DNA of 64,000 bases, taken from positions 20,530-84,529 of the forward strand of contig NZ_BCSS01000012.1 in NCBI RefSeq assembly GCF_001570985.1, given 5' to 3'. The position numbers and the translations under genes were made by a program. Of the stretch, positions 51,895-61,292 are shown piece after piece (position 1 is the first letter of the stretch; each line of letters starts with the position of its first letter). The notes below the pieces were generated by a model that worked only from the letters and a program-made list of their open reading frames with translations, was not told where the DNA came from and did not search any database. Source of the DNA: Janibacter limosus NBRC 16128 (lineage in GTDB: Bacteria > Actinomycetota > Actinomycetes > Actinomycetales > Dermatophilaceae).

Positions 51895-54414
51895 TCAGTC
51901 CGTCGTCTTGGGTTTGGCCGTCTTCTTGGGCTTGTCCGGCTTCTTCGTCGTCTTGGGGCTCGACGTGGACTTCGATGACGGTTTCGACGTGGACGAGCTG
52001 GAGCTCGACGATGACGTCGAGGACGGTGGCGGCGCCTGGGTCGTCGTCACCGGCGGCGGCGGCGGGGGCGGCGGGGGTGGTGTGTACGGCGGCACCCCGG
52101 ACGAGATGTACATCGTCACCGTCGCGCCCTTGAGGGCCTTGCCCTGGGGCTGGGTGTAGGCCACCGCACCGGCTTGGGCGTGGCTGGGGACCTGGTCGCC
52201 CTCCTTGGCCTTGAAGCCGGCCTTCTCGAGCTTTGCCTTCGCCTGTGTCGGCCCCATGCCGGCCACGTCGGGGATGGTGCGCAGGTCGCCGTCGACGATC
52301 TTGTCGCCGGGCTTCTTGAACTTCTTCTTCGGCATGTCCTCGGACGCGGCGTTCATGATGTCGCTCCAGATCGGTGCGGCGAGCGTGCCACCGAAGACCT
52401 GGGAGTAGTAGCGACCACCAAGGGTGATCCCGTCCATGTCGTACTCACGGATCGGGGAGCCGACCCAGATCGCGGTCGACAGCTGGGGGGTGTAGCCGGC
52501 GAACCAGGACTGCTTGTGGTTGTCGGTGGTCCCCGTCTTGCCGGCGGCCTGACGGCCACCGTCGAGGTCATTGCCGGCGGCGGTGCCACCCGGTTCCAGC
52601 GGGCCGAGGAGGAGCTGGGTGACGCCCCTGGCGACGCCCTTGTCGATGACCTGCTTGCACGGCGGGGCCTTGATCTTCATCTTCTTGCCGTTGGCCGTCG
52701 TGATCGACTCGATCGGGTTGGGCGGGCAGTACTTGCCGTCCGCGGCGAGCGTGGCGTACGAGGACGCGAGCTGAAGGGGGGAGGTCGAGTCCGAGCCGAG
52801 GACCAGGTTGGAGATGGCGTAGTCGTCCTTGACCTTCTGGCCGTTGGCGTAGCTGAGCCCGTAGGGCAACCCGTAGCCGTCGGTCAGGCCCATCTTCGAC
52901 ATGACCTTCGGGATGTTGCACGACCCGACGTCGGAGGCCAGCTGGGCGAAGGCGGTGTTGATGGACTTCTTGGTCATCTCGGCCAGGGTCATCGTGCCAC
53001 CGACCTGGTAGTCGTTGGAGACGCGCCATGGTTCGCTCGTGCTGCACTTGGACTGGAACTCGTCCTTGGTGAAGACGTGCGGGTTCTTCACCCCGGCCGA
53101 GGGCGCGTTGACCGTCGAGGAGAGCGGCTTGCCCTTCTCGAGGGCTGCGACGAGGGCGTACATCTTCGCGGTCGATCCGATGGCGAAGCCGTTGGTGCCG
53201 CCGTACTGGGCCGGCACGCTCCATGCCTGCTCGGAGTAGGTCGTCGACGCCTTCTTCAGGCCTACCTTGTAGGTGGAGGTCTGGGCGATGGCGCGGACCT
53301 TGCCGGTGCCGGGCTCGACGAGGGCGCCGGCGCCGCCGAACTTCTCGGTACCGCTCGGGACCCGCTCGGTGAGCTCCTTCTTGAGGTCCTTCTGCCAGTC
53401 GCGCCGCAGCGTGGTCTTGATCCGCAGCCCGCCGGTGTTGACCGCGAGCATGCGTGCGTCGGGGTCAGGGCCCAGCTCAGGCATCTGCCGCAGGTACTGG
53501 ATGACGTAGTTGCAGAAGTAGGGGTCGGCAGCCTTGGAGCAGGTGCCGCCCTCGTTCTTCTTGATCTTGAGCATGTCCTCGACGTCCACGGTCTTGGCCT
53601 TGTCCGCCTGCTCCGGGGTGATCATGCCCAGCTGCTGCATACGGGTGAGAACGAGGTCCCGTCGCTCCTGGACCTCGTCGGGGTTGGTGCGCATGTTGAG
53701 GCGGCTGGGGGACTGGACGACACCCGCGAGAGTGGCGGACTCCCCGATGGTCAGCTCCTTGGCGCTCTTGCTGAAGAAGTGGTTGGCCGCAGCCTCGACC
53801 CCGTAGGCCTGGTCGCCATAGAGCGCGAGGTTCAAGTACCCGGAGAGGATCTGGTCCTTGGTGTGCGTCTTTTCGACGTTGAGCGCGTACTTCAGCTCCT
53901 GCAGCTTGCGGCTGTAGGTCTGCTCAGTAGCGGCCGCGACGCCCTCCTTGTCGCCCTCGCGGACGGCCTTTTCCTGCAGCATCAGCTTGACGTACTGCTG
54001 GGTGATCGAGGACCCACCCTGGGTCTGACCGCTGGAGGCGTTGGAGACGAGGGCGCGCAGGGTTCCGCGCACGTCGATGCCCCCGTGCTCGTAGAAGCGG
54101 CTGTCCTCGATGGCCATCTGCGCCTTGCGCATCCACGGCGAGACCTTGCTCAGCGGGACGACGATGCGGTTGGCGTCGTAGGGCGTGGCCAGCAGCTTGC
54201 CGTCAGCGGAGTAGATCTTCGACTGCTGGGCGAGCGGGTTGGCGGTGAACTCGTCGTCGAGCTCGTTGAACCCACTCGCGGTCGACTTCGCGGCTCCACC
54301 CGTCGCACCGGCGAGGGGGATGGCGATGCCGGCACCCACGAGTCCGATCCCGACGGCCACGGCCAAGAAGGCGCCGAGGAGTCGGAAGAGGTGCGGCATC
54401 CGGGAGTCAGACAT
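51895..54414 (-). CDS. Class A penicillin-binding protein with PASTA domain (PonA2-like)
   Basis: An 839-residue bifunctional peptidoglycan synthase. One membrane helix (about 12-35); a GT51 transglycosylase domain with EDSRFYEHGGIDVRG and GGSSITQQYVK; a transpeptidase domain with STAK near 414, the SxN-type KSINTAFAQ, and KTGTTDNH near 626; one PASTA domain (about 695-760), then a Pro-run and a Ser/Thr/Lys tail. ATG 54414 (MSDSRMPHLF) is used. Order next to the ArsA-like ATPases and the metallophosphatase matches ponA2 in mycobacteria. Exported, anchored in the membrane. Confidence 0.93.
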   Translation of the reverse strand: MSDSRMPHLFRLLGAFLAVAVGIGLVGAGIAIPLAGATGGAAKSTASGFNELDDEFTANPLAQQSKIYSADGKLLATPYDANRIVVPLSKVSPWMRKAQMAIEDSRFYEHGGIDVRGTLRALVSNASSGQTQGGSSITQQYVKLMLQEKAVREGDKEGVAAATEQTYSRKLQELKYALNVEKTHTKDQILSGYLNLALYGDQAYGVEAAANHFFSKSAKELTIGESATLAGVVQSPSRLNMRTNPDEVQERRDLVLTRMQQLGMITPEQADKAKTVDVEDMLKIKKNEGGTCSKAADPYFCNYVIQYLRQMPELGPDPDARMLAVNTGGLRIKTTLRRDWQKDLKKELTERVPSGTEKFGGAGALVEPGTGKVRAIAQTSTYKVGLKKASTTYSEQAWSVPAQYGGTNGFAIGSTAKMYALVAALEKGKPLSSTVNAPSAGVKNPHVFTKDEFQSKCSTSEPWRVSNDYQVGGTMTLAEMTKKSINTAFAQLASDVGSCNIPKVMSKMGLTDGYGLPYGLSYANGQKVKDDYAISNLVLGSDSTSPLQLASSYATLAADGKYCPPNPIESITTANGKKMKIKAPPCKQVIDKGVARGVTQLLLGPLEPGGTAAGNDLDGGRQAAGKTGTTDNHKQSWFAGYTPQLSTAIWVGSPIREYDMDGITLGGRYYSQVFGGTLAAPIWSDIMNAASEDMPKKKFKKPGDKIVDGDLRTIPDVAGMGPTQAKAKLEKAGFKAKEGDQVPSHAQAGAVAYTQPQGKALKGATVTMYISSGVPPYTPPPPPPPPPPVTTTQAPPPSSTSSSSSSSSTSKPSSKSTSSPKTTKKPDKPKKTAKPKTTD

Positions 54415-54467
54415 GCGAAACAGGGTAACTGCGCAAACTGTGCGGTGCCTGCAGGCGCGAGGGCCGG

Positions 54468-55622
54468 TCACCCTCCGGCGAGTGACTCACCGATCTCACG
54501 CAATCCGGCCAGGTCGTGGATGTCGACCGCATGCGCGGGGACGGTTCCGAGGGGGACTCCCGGGTGCGAGGTGCGAAACCGGGTGACGAGGCCACGATGG
54601 CGGGCCGCGGTCTCCGCGACCTCGGCGTGCACACGCAGCACAGCGGCGGCGAGGTCGTGCCCGCCCAGCTCGTCGAGCTGCACGGCGGCATCCTCGGCCC
54701 GGCCTGCGCCCATCTGCTTGGCGGCGGCGACGTGGACGCGGTTGACGAGCACGCCCGCCAAGGGCATGCGGTCGCTCGCCAGACGCTCGATGAAGAACCC
54801 GGCCTCGCGCATCGCGTCCCGCTCCGGGGCGGCGACGACCACGAAGGCCGTCTCGGGGCGGGAGAGGAGCGCGTAGGTCTCGTCGGCACGCTGGCGGAAT
54901 CCGCCGAACATGGTGTCCATGGCGGCCACGAATGTCTGGACATCGCGCAGGAAGTCGCCTCCGAGGAGCTTGGTCATCACGCCGCTCGCGATCGAGACCC
55001 CGGCACTGAAGACCTTGACCGAGGCGCGCCCGCCCACCTTGGCCGGCGCGGTGAGCAGCCGGATGAAGCGCCCGTCGAGGAAGGAGCCGAGGCGGGAGGG
55101 CGCATCGAGGAAGTCCAGCGCGGATCGGGAGGGAGGGGTGTCGACGATGATGAGGTCCCAGTCGCGAGAGCCGTCAGCCATCTGTCCCCTCAGCTGCCCG
55201 AGCTTTTCCATCGCCATGTACTCCTGCGTCCCGGCGAAGGAGCTGGACACGGCGATGTAGAAGGGGTTGGCGAGGATCTGTGCCGCCTTGTCCGGGGTCG
55301 CGTGGGCCTCGACGACCTCGTCGAAGGTGCGCTTCATGTCGAGCATCATCGCGTCGAGAGAGCCTCCCGCCGAGGTGTCGAGGCCGACGACGGGGCGAGG
55401 CGTGTTGTCGAGCTCCTCGAGACCGAGCGACTGGGCGAGCCGACGTGCCGGGTCGATCGTGAGGACGACCACGCGCCGTCCCTGCTCGGCGGCCCGCACG
55501 GCCAGTGCCGCTGCGGTCGTCGTCTTGCCGACGCCACCGGAGCCGCAGCAGACGATGATCCGTCGCTCGATGTCGCCGATGACCGCGTCGAGGTTGAGCA
55601 CGGGCCCGTGGTCGGTGGCCAT
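54468..55622 (-). CDS. ArsA/GET3-like ATPase, first type (Rv3679/Rv3680-like)
   Basis: A 384-residue deviant-Walker ATPase. CCGSGGVGKTTTAAALA (about 25-41), LTIDPARRLAQSLGL and LIIVDTPPSRSALDFLDAP are the A, switch and B motifs. With its neighbour it forms the paired ATPases that assemble in mycobacteria; a role in glycerol and stress metabolism was reported there. ATG 55622 overlaps the stop of its partner by one base; GTG 55625 is an alternative. PBP gene begins 54 bases on. Confidence 0.9.
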   Translation of the reverse strand: MATDHGPVLNLDAVIGDIERRIIVCCGSGGVGKTTTAAALAVRAAEQGRRVVVLTIDPARRLAQSLGLEELDNTPRPVVGLDTSAGGSLDAMMLDMKRTFDEVVEAHATPDKAAQILANPFYIAVSSSFAGTQEYMAMEKLGQLRGQMADGSRDWDLIIVDTPPSRSALDFLDAPSRLGSFLDGRFIRLLTAPAKVGGRASVKVFSAGVSIASGVMTKLLGGDFLRDVQTFVAAMDTMFGGFRQRADETYALLSRPETAFVVVAAPERDAMREAGFFIERLASDRMPLAGVLVNRVHVAAAKQMGAGRAEDAAVQLDELGGHDLAAAVLRVHAEVAETAARHRGLVTRFRTSHPGVPLGTVPAHAVDIHDLAGLREIGESLAGG

Positions 55623-56617
55623 CACAGACCTGCCTGGTCGGCGAGGGCATCCGCGAGCAGGCGCAGCTCGCCCGACTCCACGCCGTCACTCATGTGGGGC
55701 AGGACCCGGATCGGGACATCGAGCTCGCGGAGGACCACGTGCTGCTCGGCCTGCAGCCGAGCGCGCTCGACGTGGTCAGCGCCCTCCTGCAGGAGCCCCC
55801 CCAGCAGTGCTGGGCCGGTCTTCACACCGATGGCAGCCAAGGCGGACTCGAGGGCCTCGTGCACTCGCAGGTCACCGTCGGCGACTGCAGCGGCGTCCTC
55901 GTCCGCGACGAGTGGCTGGCGCACTCCGTTGGCGATGACCGACCCGACCCGAAGGGAGAGGGAGCCCAGCTCGTCGATGGCGTCGAGTGTCTCCTGCACG
56001 GGCATCTCCTCCAAGAGCGTGACGAGGTGGACGGCGGTCGCCGGGCTCTGCAACAGTCTCGTGATCGAGTCGGCCTGGTTGCGGACCGGGCCCACCTTGG
56101 CGACCTCCGACACCTCGGAGTTCACGTTGAGGAAGCGGCCGATCCGGCCGGTGGGAGGTGCGTCGAGGACCACGGAGTCGAAGACGGGGCGCTTCTTGGC
56201 TCCCTTGGTCGTGCGGCCGACCGCCTCGTACACCCGGCCGATGAGCAGGACATCGCGCACGCCCGGCGCGATCGTTGTCGCGAAGTCGACAGCCCCGACC
56301 TTTTCCAGGATGGAGCCGGCGCGCCCGAGCTTGTAGAACTTCTGCAGGTACTCCAGCAGCGCGGTCTTGGCGTCGACGGACAAGCCGATGACCTCGCCCC
56401 CCGACGGGTCCGTGACGAGAGAGCGCTCCTCGGTGCCCAAGGGGGCGACGTCGAGGATCTGCGCCAGCCCTTGCCGGCCCTCGACCTCGGCGAGGAGGAC
56501 ACGCTGCCCTTGGGAGGCCAGCGCCAGAGCCATCGCTGCAGCGACGGTCGTCTTGCCCGTGCCGCCCTTGCCGGTGACGACATGCAGGCGGACGGGGGAA
56601 TCAGAGGGGCCGGTCAC
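55622..56617 (-). CDS. ArsA/GET3-like ATPase, second type
   Basis: A 331-residue partner of the previous ATPase. HVVTGKGGTGKTTVAAAMA (about 12-30) is the deviant Walker A; SVVLDAPPTGRIGRFL supplies the B motif. GTG start at 56617. Divergent from the DUF4177 gene, 30 bases apart. The pair probably hydrolyse ATP as a hetero-oligomer. Confidence 0.9.
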   Translation of the reverse strand: MTGPSDSPVRLHVVTGKGGTGKTTVAAAMALALASQGQRVLLAEVEGRQGLAQILDVAPLGTEERSLVTDPSGGEVIGLSVDAKTALLEYLQKFYKLGRAGSILEKVGAVDFATTIAPGVRDVLLIGRVYEAVGRTTKGAKKRPVFDSVVLDAPPTGRIGRFLNVNSEVSEVAKVGPVRNQADSITRLLQSPATAVHLVTLLEEMPVQETLDAIDELGSLSLRVGSVIANGVRQPLVADEDAAAVADGDLRVHEALESALAAIGVKTGPALLGGLLQEGADHVERARLQAEQHVVLRELDVPIRVLPHMSDGVESGELRLLADALADQAGL

Positions 56618-56646
56618 GCCTCACAGCCTACGAGTAGGGTGCCGAC

Positions 56647-56802
56647 ATGACCCAGTGGGAATACGTCACAGTGCCGCTCATCGTCCACGCGACCAAGCAG
56701 ATCCTCGACCAGTGGGGCGAGGACGGCTGGGAGCTCGTTCAGGTCCTGCAGGGCGACGGGGGCAACCTCGTTGCCTACCTCAAGCGTCCCAAGGCCGCCT
56801 GA
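56647..56802 (+). CDS. DUF4177 small protein
   Basis: A 51-residue protein (start MTQWEYVTVPLIVHATKQ, with WGEDGWELVQV typical of DUF4177). The short open frame is confirmed by its fixed place before ridA in actinobacteria and by a one-base overlap with ridA. Function unknown. Confidence 0.88.
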   Translation: MTQWEYVTVPLIVHATKQILDQWGEDGWELVQVLQGDGGNLVAYLKRPKAA

Positions 56803-57266
56803 TGGGCCGCATCGAGGCACGTCTCGCCGAGCTGTCCATCACCCTGACCGACCCGGCCGCCCCGGCCGGTGCGTACGTCCCGGCGATCGTCGACGGCAAC
56901 CACGTCCTGACCTCCGGCCAGCTGCCGATGGTCGACGGTGCACTGCCGGCGACCGGGCACGTCGGGTCCGAGGTCGAACCGGAGCAGGCCAAGGACCTGG
57001 CGCGGGTCTGCGCGATCAACGCCCTCGCGGCGATCCGCTCCGCGATCGGTGACCTCGACAAGGTCGAGCAGGTCGTCAAGGTCGTGGGCTTCGTCTCCAG
57101 CGCACCGGACTTCACCGGTCAGCCAGGCGTCATCAACGGCGCGAGTGAGCTCCTCGGCGAGGTCTTTGGCGCGGCAGGCGAGCACGCCCGGTCCGCCGTG
57201 GGCGTTGCCGCCCTGCCGCTTGGTGCTCCCGTGGAGGTCGAGGTCACGGTCCGGATCAGCGACTGA
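56802..57266 (+). CDS. RidA family protein
   Basis: A 154-residue YjgF/RidA-fold protein; SGQLPMVDGALPATGHVG and the C-terminal VGVAALPLGAPVEVEVTV fit the family. The canonical catalytic Arg in xxCPVRSA-like context is replaced (the region reads ARSAVGVAALPLGA), so imine-hydrolase activity is uncertain. One-base overlaps on both sides. Confidence 0.88.
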   Translation: MGRIEARLAELSITLTDPAAPAGAYVPAIVDGNHVLTSGQLPMVDGALPATGHVGSEVEPEQAKDLARVCAINALAAIRSAIGDLDKVEQVVKVVGFVSSAPDFTGQPGVINGASELLGEVFGAAGEHARSAVGVAALPLGAPVEVEVTVRISD

Positions 57267-58099
57267 TGGCCCAGCGCGACTTCCTCCTCGGCCCGATGCG
57301 CGAGGCTCTCCTGGGCATCGACGGCGAGCGGCCGGAGCCGGCCGAGCCGGCGCCGATCAAGCTGGCCTCGACCGTCATGCTCGTGCGTGACGACGAAGGC
57401 CCGCTCGAGGTCTTCATGCTCCGTCGGGTCTCGTCGATGGCCTTTGCGCCGTCGATGCATGTCTTCCCTGGCGGGGGAGTGGACCGACGTGACGCCGAGG
57501 ACGAGCTGCCCTGGGCAGGACCCGCCGTTGAGGAATGGGCCGAGACCCTGGAGACCGACGAGGCCAGCGCTCGCATGCTCGTGGCGGCCGCGATACGCGA
57601 GATCTTCGAGGAGACCGGGGTCCTCCTGGCCTCTCCCGCCTCTGCGGCAGATGAGGTTCCCCAGCTCGACCCCGAGGTCTCCACCGACCTGCGCGCCAAG
57701 CTCGTCGCGCACGAGGTCGGCTTCGGCCAGGTCCTCCTGGAGCAACATCTCGTCCTGCGCAGCGACCTCCTGCGCTACCGCGCACACTGGATCACGCCGG
57801 AGGCCGAGCCGCGTCGCTTCGACACCCGCTTCTTCGTGGCCGCCGTGCCACAGGGGCAGGACCCCGACGGGGAGACCAGCGAGGCGGACCGATCCGAGTG
57901 GCTGCGTCCCGACGCAGCCGTCGCCGCCTTCGAGGACGGCGATCTGATGCTCATGCCGCCGACACTGGTCTGCCTCGAGCAGCTCGCCGAGGTGAGCACT
58001 GTCAGTGCTGCCCTCAACCAGGACTTCCCGATCGCTCCGGTCATGCCGCAGCTCGTCCGGACCGACGCGGGTCCCGCCATGCGAGCGCAGCTGCCATGA
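57266..58099 (+). CDS. NUDIX hydrolase, larger type
   Basis: A 277-residue NUDIX protein. HVFPGGGVDRRD and, after an insertion, AAIREIFEETGVLL give the box GX5EX7REUXEEXGU with a long intervening loop, as in NUDT7/19-like CoA or ADP-ribose enzymes. Substrate unknown. Its stop overlaps the MBL gene by 4 bases. Confidence 0.88.
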   Translation: MAQRDFLLGPMREALLGIDGERPEPAEPAPIKLASTVMLVRDDEGPLEVFMLRRVSSMAFAPSMHVFPGGGVDRRDAEDELPWAGPAVEEWAETLETDEASARMLVAAAIREIFEETGVLLASPASAADEVPQLDPEVSTDLRAKLVAHEVGFGQVLLEQHLVLRSDLLRYRAHWITPEAEPRRFDTRFFVAAVPQGQDPDGETSEADRSEWLRPDAAVAAFEDGDLMLMPPTLVCLEQLAEVSTVSAALNQDFPIAPVMPQLVRTDAGPAMRAQLP

Positions 58100-58905
58100 G
58101 CGCTGCTGTGGCTCCCGAGCCGTCGGCCCCCTTCGGTCAGTGGACAGGCGGCCAGATCACGCCGCACGCGCACTGCATCCTCCAGGGCAATCCGGGGCCC
58201 ATGACGCTCGACGGCACCAACACCTGGGTCCTCCTGTCTCCGGGGGGTACCGAGGCGATCGTCATCGACCCGGGCGAGGACGAGGCTGCGCACCAGCAGC
58301 GGGTCGTCGACCACGTCACCGCACTGGGAGCTCGGGTCACCCGCATCGTGCTCACCCACGGGCACCACGACCACAGCGAGGGCGCCCCCCGGCTGGCTCG
58401 ACTCACGAGCGCCCCGGTGCAGGCCGTGGGGCGTGGGCACGACGACCTCGCTGACGGCGACGTGCTGACGGCCGCCGGCCTCGAGGTCCGCGTCGTCGCC
58501 ACCCCGGGCCACACCTCGGACTCGATCTCCTTTGCGCTCGCTGCAGACCACGCGCTGCTCACCGGCGACACCGTCCTCGGGCGCGGGACCACGATGGTCG
58601 CCCACCCCGACGGTGAGCTGTCTGCCTACCTCGACTCGCTCGAGCGCATCAAGGCGCTCACCGGGGACGGTGAGGTCGCCTCGATCCTCCCCGGACACGG
58701 GCCCACGGTTCCCGACGCCGCCGCCATGGTCGACTTCTACCGCGTCCACCGCCGCGAACGCCTCGAGCAGGTGCGGGCAGCGATGGCCGATGGCGCGGTT
58801 GACGCCGATGCGGTCGTGGCGAGCGTCTACGCCGACGTCGACAGGTCCGTGTGGCCCGCCGCGAAGCTGTCCGTGCTCGCGCAGATGAGGTTCCTCGAGC
58901 GCTGA
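58096..58905 (+). CDS. Metallo-beta-lactamase fold hydrolase (Rv3677c-like)
   Basis: A 269-residue MBL-fold protein. THGHHDHSEG (87-96) carries the zinc ligands, followed by TPGHTSDSISF and LTGDTVLGRG, and a late PGHGP. Resembles LACTB2-type hydrolases and a gene in the crp-nth neighbourhood of mycobacteria. Start ATG 58096. Last gene of a five-gene rightward operon (DUF4177, RidA, NUDIX, MBL). Confidence 0.92.
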   Translation: MSAAVAPEPSAPFGQWTGGQITPHAHCILQGNPGPMTLDGTNTWVLLSPGGTEAIVIDPGEDEAAHQQRVVDHVTALGARVTRIVLTHGHHDHSEGAPRLARLTSAPVQAVGRGHDDLADGDVLTAAGLEVRVVATPGHTSDSISFALAADHALLTGDTVLGRGTTMVAHPDGELSAYLDSLERIKALTGDGEVASILPGHGPTVPDAAAMVDFYRVHRRERLEQVRAAMADGAVDADAVVASVYADVDRSVWPAAKLSVLAQMRFLER

Positions 58906-59055
58906 GCCCGTCCTGAGCTTTTGCTCGGTCGCCGGCGAAAGCTGGTGCGGCCCTAAGGACGAAGCCGGCGGACGCACCCTTGGTCTCACGTCGTCCCGGA
59001 GGCCGGCTTCGCCCATGAGTCGGGCCGCACCCATCTTTCGTCGGCTTCTCGGTCG
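58906..59055 (+). other. Nested inverted-repeat region, possible structured RNA
   Basis: GGTGCGGCCC (58944-58953) pairs with GGGCCGCACC (59022-59031), and inside it GAAGCCGGC (58961-58969) pairs with GCCGGCTTC (59002-59010), with a further short GACG/CGTC. Just before, GCTTT (58917-58921) pairs with AAAGC (58938-58942). No open frame is supported. Could be a read-through leader, attenuator or small RNA. Confidence 0.5.
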
Positions 59056-59091
59056 CTCACCTGAGTCGAGTTCAGCGATCGCTGGACATGA

Positions 59092-59125
59092 CGAAGGCCC
59101 CGGACCATGTGGTCCGGGGCCTTCG
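59092..59125. terminator. Bidirectional hairpin terminator
   Basis: CGAAGGCCCCGGACC pairs perfectly with GGTCCGGGGCCTTCG (15 bases, loop ATGT), between the MBL operon and the convergent crp gene. Confidence 0.88.
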
Positions 59126-59136
59126 GTGCGTCTGGG

Positions 59137-59814
59137 TCAGCGGGCGCGGCGCTGGAGGCGCTCGACGTCGGTGAGCAGCACAGCGCGGGCCTCGAGTCGC
59201 AACCAGCCACGGGACGCGAAGTCGGCCAGCGCCTTGTTGACCGTCTCGCGAGAGGCGCCGACGAGCTGAGCGAGCTCCTCCTGGGTGAGGTCGTGGGCGA
59301 CCATGACGCCCTCCTCGACCGGGCGACCGAAGCGCTGGCTGAGCTCGAGGAGGGCCTTGGCCACGCGGCCCGGGACGTCGGTGAAGACGAGGTCCGCCAA
59401 GTTTTCGTTGGTGCGTCGCAGGCGCCGTGCGAGTGCCGACAGGAGCGTGCCTGCGATGCGGGGGTGGGCTCCGAGGAGCTGGCTCAGCTGCTCGTTGCCC
59501 AGACCGATGAGCTGCGTCTCCGCCACGGCCGTCGCGGTGGCGGTGCGTGCCCCCGGGTCGAAGAGGCTCAGCTCGCCGAGCATCTCGGACGGGCCGAGGA
59601 TCGCCAGCAGGTTTTCCCTGCCGTCGGTGGAGGAGCGACCGAGCTTGATCTTGCCCTCGGTGATCACGTAGAGACGATCACCTTGGTCGCCCTCGTTGAA
59701 GAGGACGTCCCCGCGTTCCATGCGCACAGGGGTCATCGTCGCCATCACCTCAGCGGCGTCGGCGTCGTCAAGGGTCGCGAAGAGCGGGGCGCGGCGTACG
59801 ACATCGAGGTTCAC
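59137..59814 (-). CDS. crp: Crp/Fnr family regulator (GlxR/Rv3676-like)
   Basis: A 225-residue global regulator. The cyclic-nucleotide domain has GELSLFDPGARTATATA (about 80-96), with the cAMP phosphate-binding Glu and Arg; the helix-turn-helix is LTQEELAQLVGASRETVNKAL (about 171-191). Divergent from nth, as in mycobacteria. Probably a cAMP-responsive activator/repressor of many genes. No obvious TGTGA-N6-TCACA site was seen in its own promoter. Confidence 0.95.
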   Translation of the reverse strand: MNLDVVRRAPLFATLDDADAAEVMATMTPVRMERGDVLFNEGDQGDRLYVITEGKIKLGRSSTDGRENLLAILGPSEMLGELSLFDPGARTATATAVAETQLIGLGNEQLSQLLGAHPRIAGTLLSALARRLRRTNENLADLVFTDVPGRVAKALLELSQRFGRPVEEGVMVAHDLTQEELAQLVGASRETVNKALADFASRGWLRLEARAVLLTDVERLQRRAR

Positions 59815-59865
59815 AGAGGGCAGTGTGCCATGTCACCTGCGCAGAGGGGGGCCTAGGCTGCGAGG

Positions 59866-60603
59866 GTGTCTGTCGTTCGCGAGGAGTCCCCGCTGGCCCT
59901 GACCCGTCGAGCGCGGCGGATGTATCGCACTCTGCACCAGCGCTATCCCTACGCGCACTGCGAGTTGGACTTCGACAACCCGCTGCAGCTCCTGGTCGCC
60001 ACAGTCCTGTCCGCGCAGACGACCGATGTCACGGTCAACAAGGTGACACCGGCACTCTTCGCCCGCTGGCCCACGGCAGCCGACCTCGCAGGCGCGGACC
60101 GCGCCGAGATGGAGGAGGTGCTGCGCCCGACCGGCTTCTTCCGGGCCAAGACCAACTCCGTCCTCAAGCTCGCAGCCGTCCTCGTGGACCAGCACGACGG
60201 AGAGGTTCCCGGGCGGCTGCAGGACCTCGTCAAGCTCCCCGGTGTGGGCCGCAAGACGGCGAATGTGGTCCTGGGCAATGCCTTCGGCGTCCCCGGGATC
60301 ACGGTGGACACGCACTTCGGCCGGCTGGCCCGCCGCATGGGGTGGACTGACGAGGAGGACCCGGTCAAGGTCGAGCACGCCGTGGGCGAGCTCGTCCCGC
60401 GCAAGGACTGGACGATGCTCAGCCACGTGCTGATCTTCCACGGGCGACGTACCTGCCACGCCCGCCGTCCGGCCTGCGGCGCCTGTCCCGTGGCGCAATG
60501 GTGTCCATCCCACGGCATTGGTGAGACCGATCCTGACAAGGCCGCCCAGCTGCTCAAGTACGAGCTGGCTCCCGGCGCCCAGCCGACGAAGGGAGAGGCG
60601 TGA
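59866..60603 (+). CDS. nth: Endonuclease III
   Basis: A 245-residue DNA glycosylase/AP lyase for oxidised pyrimidines. HhH motif [14 protein letters not shown] (with catalytic Lys), [13 protein letters not shown] (catalytic Asp) and the [4Fe-4S] ligands [17 protein letters not shown] (four Cys, spacing 6-2-5) are complete. GTG start. Overlaps the NUDIX gene by 4 bases. Confidence 0.97.
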   Translation: MSVVREESPLALTRRARRMYRTLHQRYPYAHCELDFDNPLQLLVATVLSAQTTDVTVNKVTPALFARWPTAADLAGADRAEMEEVLRPTGFFRAKTNSVLKLAAVLVDQHDGEVPGRLQDLVKLPGVGRKTANVVLGNAFGVPGITVDTHFGRLARRMGWTDEEDPVKVEHAVGELVPRKDWTMLSHVLIFHGRRTCHARRPACGACPVAQWCPSHGIGETDPDKAAQLLKYELAPGAQPTKGEA

Positions 60604-61292
60604 GCACTCAGTCCGACCCGCCTTCCTGGTTGCTCGGGGCCGAGGCAGCCCTGCATGCCGACCTGCCCGGCTGGTTCAGCCAGTTCGCGCCCCCGAGTGA
60701 CCCGCCACGCCGCTCCGCCGTGCTGATGCTCGTCGGGGAGAGCGACCTCCACGACGGGCACGACATCGTGCTCACGGAGCGCTCGGGGAGTCTGCGCAGC
60801 CACGCCAGCCAGGTCTCCTTCCCCGGCGGCAAGCTCGACCCCGGTGAGACGTCGGTCGACGCAGCCCTGCGCGAGACGTGGGAAGAAGTCGGCGCGGAGC
60901 CAGCAGGCATCGAGGTCGTGGGGTCCTTCCCCGACCTGTGGCTGGGCCCGAGCGAAAACGCCGTCACGCCTGTCCTCGGCTGGTGGCGCGACCCCGGCCC
61001 CCTTCGCGTCGTGGACCCGGGGGAGGTGGCCCGCGTCGAGCGGATCCCGGTCGCCGACCTTGTCAACCCGGCCAACCGCTTCATGGTCAAGGGGCCCAGC
61101 GGGTACACCGGTCCGGGGTTCGAGGTGGCCGGGCTCTTCGTCTGGGGGTTCACGGCGCAGCTGCTCAGTGTGCTGCTCGATGCGGCCGAGCTGACCCAGC
61201 CGTGGGACGACTCCGCGCATCGACGCCTGCCATGGCGCTTCGTGCGTCAGTACCTCACGCGCTCGGTTGCACGGCGGCCAACCACTCGATGA
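60600..61292 (+). CDS. NUDIX CoA pyrophosphatase
   Basis: A 230-residue NUDIX enzyme. The CoA-type signature [19 protein letters not shown] and the NUDIX box [13 protein letters not shown] (about 78-105) are intact. Likely cleaves CoA to 3',5'-ADP and phosphopantetheine. GTG start coupled to nth. The serine-protease gene (marP) usually found next is missing here, and the convergent hydrolase overlaps its end by 38 bases. Confidence 0.92.
   Translation: MSTQSDPPSWLLGAEAALHADLPGWFSQFAPPSDPPRRSAVLMLVGESDLHDGHDIVLTERSGSLRSHASQVSFPGGKLDPGETSVDAALRETWEEVGAEPAGIEVVGSFPDLWLGPSENAVTPVLGWWRDPGPLRVVDPGEVARVERIPVADLVNPANRFMVKGPSGYTGPGFEVAGLFVWGFTAQLLSVLLDAAELTQPWDDSAHRRLPWRFVRQYLTRSVARRPTTR

Noticed and set aside
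52174..54876. 900-codon plus-strand frame opposite the PBP
   Set aside because: Antisense shadow of a recognised PBP with intact motifs.
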